From Anthostomella pinea (lineage: Eukaryota > Ascomycota > Sordariomycetes > Xylariales > Xylariaceae), in NCBI GenBank assembly GCA_963556695.1, contig CAUWAG010000008.1:1302001-1366000 (forward strand): DNA of 64,000 bases, in the 5' to 3' direction. The position numbers and the translations under genes are program-made. Below, piece by piece: positions 45,029-55,056 of this stretch; the stretch's first letter is position 1, and the number at the start of each line of letters is the position of its first letter. The notes beneath the pieces were generated by a model, which was not told the origin of the DNA, searched no databases, and was given only the letters and a program-made list of their open reading frames with translations.

Positions 45029-47882
45029 ATGAGCCAGGATTACTTCCCATCCGCGTCCAAGGGCAAGGCTCCGGCCGCCGCCAGTGGACAGGACGACAAC
45101 CAAGCTGACACCCAACCTCCATCGACATCAGCGCGGCCAGCTTATATGACCGTTGGCACCGGCTCGACGTCGCAACATGCTACGCGACTGCAGTCTATTC
45201 TTGACAACGATTCGGGCTATGGTGGAAGCATAGCGGGTGACGAAGCTGCTTTGTCAAAGCTGCCTCTAGGCTCGTCCCGGACCGATCCCTCCTTGTCAGC
45301 AGACATGCCGTTGAACCGTCGACCTACTGGGAACCCCGAGACGGATCAACGGAACCAGCTCGCAGCCATATCTCAACTATGGTACAATCAGCAGCGAGTC
45401 GCCCTTGGGCGCTCCATCAACAGGGTACTCGAGCTTCTTGAGGGCCTCCAAGAGATGAACGTCACCTGGCCGGCGCATTACCCGTCTGTCCAACGAGCCG
45501 ACGCCACGAGCAACGGAAGGCGGCCGTCGTCGTCTTCTTCGTCGCGACCGGTCCTTCAACACGCCTTCTCTATGGCACCTGGCGAGCCGTCGATTCCACA
45601 TGGCCATCCTGCACACCTGCGGCGAACCATGACGAACTTCGTCGACCATGAAGCCGCTGCCGCCGAATCGAGCAAAGACGCTGAGAGCAAAGTTGCCGCC
45701 GACGCCCCTAGACTCGTCACCCCCCAGATTGCTCAGGAATTCTCCGTATTGAAGCTAGATCTTAAACTAGGCGCTTTGCATCAGACCGAGCTTGTCCACT
45801 CCCTCGAAAAAGGTTCGGTCGCATCCTTGCTCGACGGCAAGATTCGCACGAGCATGAAACATCTGGCTTCACTCAGGGAACGAATCGATGACACTGCCAG
45901 CAAGGTTTTAGTGACGGGAGACTTGAATGCGGGCAAATCGACATTCTGCAATGCTCTGTTGCGACGCAAAGTTCTACCTGAAGACCAGCAACCATGTACG
46001 AGCATATTCTGCGAGGTGTTGGATGCTAGGGAAAATGGCGGCATCGAGGAAGTCCACGCTGTTCACATGGATGCCGTCTACAACAGGCATGATGAATCGA
46101 CATACGACGTTTTCCCCATGAAGGATCTGGAAAAGATCGTCATCGACAATACTACCTACATGCAGTGCAAGGTCTACGTGAAGGATGTCCGCAGTATCGA
46201 TGAGTCATTACTCAACAACGGAGTGGTGGACATTGCGCTCATCGACGCGCCGGGCCTCAACTCGGATACGACTAAGACGACCGCCATATTTGCGCGGCAG
46301 GAAGAAATTGACGTCGTCGTCTTCGTTGTTTCTGCCGCCAACCATTTCACTCAGTCCGCAAAGGAATTCATATGGGCAGCCGCTTCGGAGAAGGCATACA
46401 TCTTCATGGTCGTCAATGGATATGATATGATTCGAGATAAAGAACGATGCCAGAAAATGATCTTGGATCAGGTGTATGGTTTGAGCCATCAGACCTTCAA
46501 GGAGTCCACCGAACTGGTGCATTTCGTATCCAGTAATGCCGTGCCCATGGCGCCATCGCCTCCAGGTGGCCCGGGTGGGAGTGGCGGTGGTAGCTCCAGC
46601 GGTGGGGGTGGAGGTGACGACCCGAGTGATGATCCCAAGGGCAAAGGAAAAGAAAAGGAGAAGGTTCAAGATTTCGAAAAGTTGGAGCAGTCTTTGAGGC
46701 GTTTCGTACTGGAAAAGCGAGCTCGATCGAAACTCGCCCCAGCCAAGACGTACCTCACGAACATTCTCAATGATGTCAACGTTCTTGCTACCGTCAACTC
46801 GGAAGTGGCACAGTCTGAGTTGGATCGAGTGACGAGAGACCTGCAAGTGCTCGAACCACAGCTTGAGTCGTCCAAGAAAGCGAAGGCGGAAGTCAGCGAC
46901 CAAATCGACCAGACTATCGATGAGACATGCAAGGAGATATATGACCACACACGGACGACGTTGAATTCTGCAATCACTCATGCCGGCGACAGCAACCTTG
47001 GTGTACCTTACCCAGGTCTATTCAATGCCTTCCAGTATGCCGAGGATCTGAAAGAGGCGATGCTATCCGAGATCTCATCTTCGGTCACCGCTTGCGAGGA
47101 AAATGCTAGAGCGCGGACGGTCGGTGGTGTCAATGCGATAAAACAACTCGGCTTATTGCATCTTGGTAACGAATACCATGATCTGAACTTCCGCTCCGAT
47201 GTAATGTTCAAACGGCGGCGAGACTTACTAGCAAAGCAAATCGACATACCAACTGAGTTCTGGGATTTTGTCGACTGGTCTACTGTATTGCAACGTCAGG
47301 AGAAGGTTGCTGGTACAGGTATGGCCTTGACTGTCGCTACGGCCGTCGGTGGGCGTCTGGTTGGTGGCATGGGTTGGATGGACCATGCGTTGAGTGCTGT
47401 GAAGATCGTTGGGAACGACAACCTACGGAGGATGATCATTCCTGGTCTGGTTATAGCAGGTATGTCCGCTTTTCTGCAGCCCGATGGTGACTTTTTGGCT
47501 AATCATGTAACTCATAGTCGTTTCCGCTACTGCTTACGTCCTTCGACAAATTCCTCAGTCGCTACCCCATCGCTTGTCTACCAAGCTCTCTACACAGCTT
47601 GCTGCCATTGACTACGTCCACTCAAACAGTACACGTATTTCAAGCTCCGTCCGCAAGGTTCTTCGATTCCCTGCCGACAACCTTCGAGTTGCCCTGACCC
47701 GGTCTGTTGAGCAACTTGGCGCTCGACGCGAAGAGACCGTGAAGGTCCGCAAAGAGAGCGAGGTGGCCCTCAAATATTTCAGCAACCTCGTCCGAAATAG
47801 CGCCCACCAACGCGCTCTCGTTGAGGAGGTCGATCTTGAGGCACATCCTCAAGGTGCCCTCGGCATCAGCACTTCCTCCTAA
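45029..47882 (+). CDS. FZO1: Mitofusin Fzo1, outer-membrane fusion GTPase
   Basis: A dynamin-related GTPase that tethers and fuses mitochondrial outer membranes, 931 residues. Exon 1 is 45029-47459 and exon 2 is 47518-47882; the 58-nt intron falls inside the second membrane span. The N-terminal 250 residues are disordered and Ser-rich. GTPase motifs: G1 GDLNAGKS (297-304), PCTS switch, G3 DAPG (406-409), and a G4 NGYD (463-466) in place of NKxD. A Gly/Ser-rich insert (about 510-545) separates the GTPase from a coiled coil. Two hydrophobic spans (GMALTVATAVGG and MIIPGLVIAVVSATAYVL) lie near 765-825, followed by a C-terminal heptad helix. The start is the first ATG in a frame otherwise open upstream. 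Confidence 0.94.
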
Positions 47883-48662
47883 AACAGCAGATTCCCTTTG
47901 TGCTTGGCATCGGATGGCGTTTAGGAAATCAGCACCTCCAGATTCCCCGCACACCACTATGTCCGTTCTTGGGCAATGGTACTTGGTTCTTTCCCAGCTT
48001 TCACTACGGCCGATGAATGATGAGCAAAGGAAAATAAACTAGATTGGCAAGGGAGTTATGCAACGCGCGGTCTGCGGTCCCTGTCTATTGTACGAATAAC
48101 AGCTCTTCTCATTCGAGACTGCATTCTCCCCCTCACCCTTCCTGTACCTACTTTTAGTCTGAAATGCGAAATGACACACTACCTCATTACCAGTCACTTG
48201 TTTATACACTCCGAGCTCTTCACCTTGAACTTGCTAAGCGCACTGCCTAATTTTAGCGTTATAGAGTTTATATGTCAGATATGTTCTTGATACAGCATCA
48301 TTGTCCGATTCCGACAAATCATTATGGTCCTTGTCCGGCGGTGAAGGGACTTCGGCACACACGGGTACAGGAGATGAGGGAATCAGCTTTCTGACTTGAA
48401 ATCAAATATGTTCTTTAAGGACCTACCAAATAAGTACGGACCTACCACCTACCTTCCGGTTGCTCTTTGGTACTTGTATATATATTAGGTCCAATCCTAA
48501 GCAGTATCACCCCCGTCCGAACAATCGGGACCAGCCGACTTGTGAATTTCTAAGAGAAACCACCATGTCAAGAGACTTGCGTCTCCGGATGAAAGGACTA
48601 GTGTCTTCCATGCCCAGACTACTAGAGGGTTCACGTGAACGCAAGCGCAAGCGTTTAGAAGG
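47883..48662. other. Gene-free spacer between converging genes
   Basis: 3' flanks of FZO1 and of the minus-strand hypothetical gene. AT-rich around 48240-48490. Nothing recognised. Confidence 0.45.
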
Positions 48663-49244
48663 TCACACCCGTCTCGTTGATCTTCTGGTAGGAGGGCGTG
48701 CTTGTATCTGACGTGAAGGAAGAGAAGGGCCGGGACCACCCCTCAGCCTTCTGTGTTCATTCCAGAGGTCAAGTATGAGGTCCCACTGGTAGTCGTTGAA
48801 AGCTTCCAGACTCGGGGCAGTCAATCTGCTCCTGGTCACTCTTCTCCTCAGCATGTACTGGTCCACCAAGGCCGTGGACAGGGTCTTGAACGCGCGGAGG
48901 TCCGCAATGCCGTGCAGCCACGCTTCGTCGGATTCTTCGAGTTTGAAGGCGAAGGCTTGGGCAGCTGCTAGGATCTTGGCCTGGTTTGGCTCGCACTGCT
49001 CCTGAGCCGGGTCGGCTTCCGCTGCGTCATCCTGGCCGAAACATGTATCCAGTATTTCATCGTACACGCGGTCTATTTCTGTTTGGGGCAGACAGCCGTC
49101 CTCCTGCTGGATGAAGATGGCCTTGAGCCTGTTACTGATGGCTTGACAGTCTGGGCAGAGACTTTCGGTGTCAACTTGACTGGATGTGGAAGATGTGGTG
49201 CTGTTGGGATCAGCGTGGCCGCAGCCGTACGGGTGAACACTCAT
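48663..49244 (-). CDS. Hypothetical protein with CGH...CPDC motif (193 aa)
   Basis: A single exon beginning MSVHPYGCGHADP. The N-terminal 45 residues hold GCGH and, after a Ser/Thr-rich spacer, LCPDCQ, a Cys/His pattern seen at the start of many small mould proteins and possibly zinc-binding (inference). The middle is acidic (about 50-95) and the later part helical, with YQWDLILDLWNEHRRLRGG near 155-175 and a basic Arg-rich end. No named family. The coherent charge pattern and ATG support a real gene. Confidence 0.6.
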   Translation of the reverse strand: MSVHPYGCGHADPNSTTSSTSSQVDTESLCPDCQAISNRLKAIFIQQEDGCLPQTEIDRVYDEILDTCFGQDDAAEADPAQEQCEPNQAKILAAAQAFAFKLEESDEAWLHGIADLRAFKTLSTALVDQYMLRRRVTRSRLTAPSLEAFNDYQWDLILDLWNEHRRLRGGPGPSLPSRQIQARPPTRRSTRRV

Positions 49245-50286
49245 TTTATAAGTTGAAATCTGTTGCGTGTGTCTACGCTCGATGACGAAAGGCAGGAGAT
49301 AAATTTTGTTGGTGAACATCGAGAGATGGGGAGGAATGGGATGGCAGGCGAGCAGCACGATCTGTGTACACTTGAGCTACTTATCAGGCAGTCAAAGCCA
49401 TTGTACTGCGACATATTGGCGTCTACAATGAGCCCTTGTTTCTGAGACAGAGGCTCTTTCATCAGGGGTGTCTTCCAAGGAAGGAGAACAAAAGAGCTCA
49501 CTGGCCGAGATGATTGCCTTTCTTGAAGGAACAATCAAATTATTGTTGACGAGAAGCTGTGAAGAGTGCCCCTTGGACGGCGGGAATCGGGAAAGCATAC
49601 CCCGTCATCAATACTGAGGCATTGGGGTTCCAATTTGCTCCGTCTCGACTCATTTCTCTTCAGAGGTTGGTATCACCAACAACATATCCTCACGATGGCA
49701 GCCACCCTCGCAACTTCCTGTTACGGTATTACCTAATACCTCCACATATTCATGTACATATATACCCCTAGCTTCCCCGTTCTCTTCCGACCTTGCCTCT
49801 TCTTCCTTAGATATTGTTGAATCTAGATATTTCATACCATTGAATCTAGATATTTCATACCATCAGCCCTGACCAGCGCAGCTGCAGGCCTGATTGTCAC
49901 ACTTCCATAGAGCGATAAGGCGAAAAGAACCAGCTGAGCCAGAATGCTTTCCCTCGTCCTCGTCTTGACAAAGTGATCTTACGCCGCGCGTTCGCCGTCG
50001 CCGAAGACCTGGCTCCTGAACATGTATTTTCGGACTATCGTGCTTTGTGAAAGCCCGAATGGATATACAAAGATAGAGACATCTTATATATATCCTGGGA
50101 CGGACTCGGTAGCGTGACTTTAGTATTTCTTGCGACACGCACACGGTGCAAGCATGAACTGCCAATCTTACCCCGCGGCTGACGAACAGAGAGGTAGGGT
50201 CATGTTGTACATGTATATACAAGCAGTATAAGGTTTGTTGCAATCTATTGTCCCTTTAAACTTCGTACACTCCATTCACTGCCACG
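49245..50286. other. Intergenic region with a 23-bp tandem duplication
   Basis: Divergent promoters of the hypothetical gene and the flavin monooxygenase. It contains the tandem duplication at 49817-49862. Nothing else recognised. Confidence 0.5.
49817..49862. repeat. Perfect 23-bp direct tandem duplication
   Basis: Two identical adjacent copies of a 23-bp unit starting TTGAATCTAGATATTTC, without any mismatch. A single tandem duplication event, recent enough to be intact. Confidence 0.97.
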
Positions 50287-51766
50287 ATGGGAAAGCCACA
50301 GCGCACGCCAGCAGCGAAGTTCGACGAAATTCCCGGGGAGTTACCCCATGGGACGAGGACCTGGCTGGAGGGCTTTGATGGCTGTGGGCACCCTGACGTT
50401 GCCGTAACAGCAGCAACATCGAATGGAGGCGAGAACTTAAACGACGACTACGATGCCATCGTGGTGGGTGGCGGCCAAGCAGGCCTTTTTACCACCGGTC
50501 GTTTGAAGGCTCTCGGCGTCAGATATGTCTTGCTCGAAAGACGCCCAGAGATCGGCCACGTATGGGCGACACGCTACGAGTCTCTACGCTGGCACACATC
50601 GAAGCACTATGGCGCTCTACCCTTCGGTCACACGTATCCGGAAGAAGACGATTACATGCTGCCAGCTAAGCGTATCGGAGCAGGCCACAAAGCTTGGGTA
50701 GAGAAGCATGGCATCAACGTGCGGACGAGTACTTCAGTTGACTCAGCGACCTGGGACGAAGCGACGAGTACGTGGACAGTCGTTGCGTCGTCCCCGGACG
50801 GACAGCACACTATGACAGCCAAGAACCTAGTTCTCGCCATCGGTCCAGGCCACTTGACTCCAAGCAGACCAGATTGGGCTGTGCCTGACAAGGTAGCAGC
50901 AAGCGGCTTCAAAGGCACAGTGCTTCATGGATCGGAATATAAATCCAGCCTCGCCTGGTCTGGGCAACGTGGTGTCGTTGTTGGAACAGCAAACACTGGC
51001 CACGATGTGGCAGAGGACATGGCCAACGCTGGCATGCAGACCACGATGGTACAACGAGGAGCCACCTTCGTGTTTCCCGCGGAATGGCTACACAGCTCCG
51101 AAGACGTCATGTACAACGCAACAATTGATCCTACTCAAGCAGACCGAGAAGCTTTCACTTACGCGAACAAGATCATGCGAGAGATCATCAACCGTGGTGT
51201 ATGGAAGGGCATTGCAGGCAGCCCCGAAAGATTCGACGACCTCGAGAAAGCTGGCTTCAAGGTCGAGCGGTATGGCGACATCTACAACAATCTCTACGTG
51301 CGGTTCGGGGGTCACTATGTTGACATTGGTGCCTCTGCGAGGATCGCCAAGGGCGAGATCAAGGTAAAGGCCCAGAGTGTCAAGGCTCTGACGAAGGATG
51401 GACTGCTCTTTGACGACGGGAGTGAGGTACCTGCGGACTTGCTAGTGCTTGCTACAGGCTTTGATCACGACTTCCGGAACGATGCTGCAAATGTTGTAGG
51501 TGTGGACGTCGCCAATCAAATGGATGACTTCTGGGGCGTTGATCGGGAAGGTGAGATCATTGGGCATGCTAAGCTGGCTGGCCTTGAGTACTTCCAAGTT
51601 GTAAATCAAACAGTTGCGTTCATGGACCTCAGGCTGCCCGTTTGCAGACCCACACTTGTACTATCACGGCGGCGACATACGCATGGCACGTTTCTTTTCG
51701 AGATTTATTGCATTGCAGATACAGGCTGATGCACTTGGAAAACCGTTACAGCGATACCTAGACTAA
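50287..51766 (+). CDS. FAD/NADPH flavin-containing monooxygenase
   Basis: A class B-type flavin monooxygenase of roughly 475-480 residues. Visible: an N-terminal extension with TWLEGFDG, the FAD site VVGGGQAG (GGGQAG at 61-66), ERRPEIGHVWATRYESLRWHT, the NADPH site GTANTGHDVAED (233-238), and ATGFD (389-393) before the C-terminal part. From about 51560 the single frame stops resembling the family, while another frame (PHLYYHGGDIRMARFFSRF...LQRYLD) carries the expected C-terminus to a TAA at 51764. An intron is therefore needed near 51552-51640. Options are a GT donor at 51552 with a CTCAG acceptor, or a GC donor after KLAG; I cannot choose. The substrate is unknown, and no cluster partners are adjacent. 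Confidence 0.82.
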
Positions 51767-52341
51767 ATCCAGCGACGTCGATGAGCCACTAGGTGGTTCG
51801 CTCTACTCGGTAACCCAGAGGATGGGGACCAAGGGGATGGGGGATCGGGGATGAGGACATATATTTTCTAATATGATCAAAAACCAGCATCAGACGTTCC
51901 CCCCATGTGCGGTAAAGTAGTCGCCAGGACAAACGAACGGAGTGACTAGTCTAGATGAGCTAGCCGTCAGTTTTCCGACAGTATATGCTGATCTTGGCGG
52001 ACTGCTGTTCTTTTTTGCTATTTGGCACAACATTCTTTGGAGGTCCTGAGTTCAAATAGCATGCATCTATCTATGTAGCAAGGTTTTTTTTTTGTTCTTT
52101 CTTTTTGGGTCATGATCTTTACGGCCCTAAGGATGTTTGCTCCACGCATTCAATATCCACCATTCCTTTCACTTTTTCGGTTTCGTGCCGCCTAAGGTCC
52201 CTGAGAGGCCTGCCAGGGCTGGGCGTGCAGGACGGGAAGCAAACGAGCCATACATAACATGCAAGCTCGAGCAATACTTGTCATAGTGTTTTATCTCTGT
52301 TTATGTTTCGCTCCCTATCTACATCTCGATATCATCACACA
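51767..52341. other. Gene-free spacer
   Basis: 3' flank of the monooxygenase. It includes T-rich runs near 52086-52106. Nothing recognised. Confidence 0.45.
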
Positions 52342-52797
52342 TTACCTTGACATACCCATGATCTCTTCTGGCCCTGTTGCCGTATACGTCTCATTCTGAA
52401 GCGGCACACCACTCGTAAGCGTACCATACGGCTCAGCCAGGTGATCCCCAAAGCAAGACCACTCATACTCAGCCTCCTCCAACTTATTGCTCTGCACCTA
52501 CATGAACGTATTAAGCGCCCACCCACCCGTCATCGCATGCCGCACTCCGGGAACGATACGCCGAGAGGCAGTGTCCGCTGGTTGAAGATGAAATGGATGT
52601 GCGTTGCCGGCCTACCGTTCCGTGTAGTAAGCACCTTCAGCACGGGAGCCGTTGAGAGGTGCCGTGGTCTGTCTGTATGACTTCCATTTCCAGGCGTGCG
52701 CCGAACGGCTCCATGTGAGACGATGAGGGAGCGGTTGGATGGGATGTGGGTAGCTGGGCATGACTGGGGCAAATTGGGAGAAACCAAAGGCGGCCAA
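52342..52797 (-). pseudogene. Dead histidine acid phosphatase, C-terminal remnant
   Basis: Family-like pieces lie in order but in changing frames: AAFGFSQFAPVMP, then THIPSNRSLIVSH, then MEPFGARLEMEVIQ, then HFIFNQRTLPLGVSFPECG, then DDGW, WALNTFM, and VQSNKLEEAEYEWSCFGDH with PYGTLTSGVPL to a TAA at 52342. They resemble the C-terminal half of secreted histidine-type acid phosphatases/phytases (substrate side SHxEPFGAR, NQRTLPL, Cys pairs). There are at least four frameshifts and a TAG (52498-52500) in place of a sense codon between FM and VQS. The N-terminal half with the catalytic RHGxRxP is not found; upstream sequence to about 52970 is more degraded. It is clearly non-functional. Confidence 0.65.
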
Positions 52798-53779
52798 TGT
52801 GCTCTATAAGTAGTATCCCATGGTCAGCAAGCGCTTCCGAGTAGGTATCTCAGTCATACCAGACAATCGTATGTGCCAAGTGGCGAATCATAGCCCAGGG
52901 GACCTCTCAAAGCCTCGCAATACTCTTTACGTTCTCGCCATCTCGCCTCAGCGGATACGCGAGCCCAAAGCGCTCTTCCATATCAATGCTGCGTTTGGAG
53001 CTTTTCATGGCGAGTAAATATGATTAATGCTTGTGGTCGGGGAGCTGAGGGTTGACCCTGCAGCCAGGGGGGTACGGCTTCTAGCAGTGTCACATCGTTG
53101 ACCTTTCGCTTATACCTCCAAGCAGGCCGTCTGGCTTGTGGCGCTGCCATTCTGCCCCTTTATCCTGTCACCAGCACCCATCGCATCGACCGCGCATCAG
53201 ACTGATTCCACTCCTTTTCCAATTGAGTAGCACAAATCTCCATCACTGGTGACTATGTTGAGCGATCAACTCAAATTACCAGAGTGACAGGAGGTTTGTG
53301 CCCCTTCGATCCGTCTAGTAGCGTGCATACTCGAAATGCCCTGAAGATGTACGCTTATCGACCGGCTATTGCAGGAACTCAGCTCTTTCTGTTGTTGTTG
53401 ATACTCCATCAGTTTTGACTGCTGGGTTCACCTTTCAATCACCATGAAAAAGGCCTCCAGACTGCTTGCGGATTATGGTCATTTGTTTCTTCGGCTCCCT
53501 TCCTAGAGGCTACGTCCAAGTCGAGCCGGTCAACGCGGTAGAGCTCGAGGCACGTAGTTGGGGTTGAGTCAGCCACAGCTGCACCTCAGCCACGATCCCA
53601 TCAGCCACAAACATCTCGCTAGCCCTGTGAGATCCGTGCACTTTTCGCCCACAATCCAAATTCCATTTTTGATTTTGCGCATCAGCCAATTCTCTCGAGC
53701 CTCAACGCCGGCTTCCAACCCACCTCGACCACTCCCTCTCCCTTCCGTATCCCCAAGACAAGAAGGACAATCCGCAATC
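52798..53779. other. Region upstream of RPS7
   Basis: No gene. The part next to 52798 may hold further decayed phosphatase sequence. The last 200 bp contain the CAGCCAC elements and a C/T-rich leader typical of highly expressed fungal genes. Confidence 0.5.
53570..53609. promoter_or_regulatory. Three CAGCCAC boxes, Homol-D-like, upstream of RPS7
   Basis: TCAGCCAC occurs three times (53569, 53586, 53601), about 170-210 bp before the RPS7 ATG. It differs by one base from the CAGTCACA Homol-D box known from fission-yeast ribosomal protein genes. That it works here is inference from position and multiplicity. Confidence 0.5.
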
Positions 53780-54744
53780 ATGTCGGCCGCCAACAAGATC
53801 GCCCCTAACAGCCCTTCGCGCAACAACCCGTCGGAGCTCGAGACCAGCATTGCTGGTGCTCTGTACGACCTGGAGACCAACACTGCCGACCTGAAGGCTG
53901 CTCTCCGACCTCTGCAGTTCGTGTCTGCCCGCGAGGTGAGAAGCCATTGAACCTTCAATTCATGCACCTAGGACCGCACTTGCCTCCTATTCCAAAACCA
54001 CAATGATCGCCTGTCCGCCAAGACTGCCACGCATTCGATCCTCCAAGCAGCGATTCCTGCTACGACTCGTCTACGATATTCACACATCGAGATGGGTTGG
54101 CTGTGAGGGGATGATTGCATGAGAAGATCATCATGAAAAATTGATATGAGTGGAATAGGACGGGAAGCGGTCCAAGGAACATGTTTTTCCAAAAACTGTC
54201 CTGGAGCTCGCATGCTGACGTTGGGTCTTGAATAGATCGAAGTTGGCCACGGCAAGAAGGCTATTGTCATCTTTGTCCCCGTCCCCTCCCTGCAGGGCTT
54301 CCACCGTGTCCAGCAGCGGTAAGCATATCTCCCGACACATACCCTTCTGGTGGAGTGGATGCTGACGCTTCTTTCAGCCTGACCCGTGAGCTCGAGAAGA
54401 AGTTCTCCGACCGTCATGTCCTGATCCTCGCCTCGCGCCGCATTCTGCCCCGCCCCAAGCGATCCGCCCGCTCGCGCAACACCCTCAAGCAGAAGCGACC
54501 TCGCTCGCGAACTCTTACCGCCGTCCACGATGCCATCCTGGCCGACCTGGTCTACCCCGTCGACATCGTCGGCAAGCGCATTCGCACCAAGGAGGACAAC
54601 AGCAAGCTGCTGAAGGTCATCCTCGACGAGAAGGAGCGTGGTGGTGTCGACTACAGACTCGACACCTACTCTGAGGTCTACCGCAGACTGACGGGCCGCA
54701 CCGTTACCTTCGAGTTCCCCCAGTCTGGTGCCACTGAGTACTAG
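53780..54744 (+). CDS. RPS7: 40S ribosomal protein S7 (eS7)
   Basis: A component of the small ribosomal subunit, 201 residues, the normal length. Three exons (53780-53935, 54236-54318, 54378-54744), GT-AG introns. The long first intron (300 nt) is usual for ribosomal protein genes; the second is 59 nt. Family blocks are complete: the N-terminal helix with [49 protein letters not shown], the basic [28 protein letters not shown] region, [21 protein letters not shown], and the [18 protein letters not shown] end. It converges on the dynactin gene. Expected to be highly and growth-rate dependently expressed. Confidence 0.98.
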
Positions 54745-55056
54745 CGTTAGTCAGGGTCGAGCAGGAAGCTAGGGCTGGCGATTGGCATGGTATAACTTGC
54801 ATTTGCTGCTACACATCATGACGAGATGATGGCAGCATAGGGAACTTCACGGGCCAAAAAGAGGCATGGCGTTTAGATAGCTTGTGATCCAATCAAGCAT
54901 AGGCTGGTTTTCTGACGCGTATCACCGCATCTTGATGTGTGCCACTGTGAAATCCACAAGATGGAGTAATTTTGACAAGAACACAGCAGATCACTGAATC
55001 GTGGACTTGGAACTTCTAGCTTCATTTCTCTCATGGGTATCGTCGATTGCTTTTCT
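54745..55056. other. Short convergent spacer RPS7/dynactin p62
   Basis: 312 bp between two stop codons, so both 3' UTRs and polyadenylation sites must fit here. No clear terminator signal was read. Confidence 0.5.

Noticed and set aside
46208..46981. 257-codon antisense ORF inside FZO1
   Set aside because: Fully antisense to the conserved GTPase and coiled-coil exon, with no protein-like motifs of its own.
14065..52797. Repeat-induced point mutation as cause of the pseudogenes
   Set aside because: Only the TAG of the Fe-ADH fits CpA-to-TpA change. The genes are not AT-shifted, are single-copy in the window and are broken mainly by indels.
53936..54235. Box C/D snoRNA in the RPS7 intron
   Set aside because: Candidate C and D boxes are about 200 nt apart and imperfect, with no closing stem.
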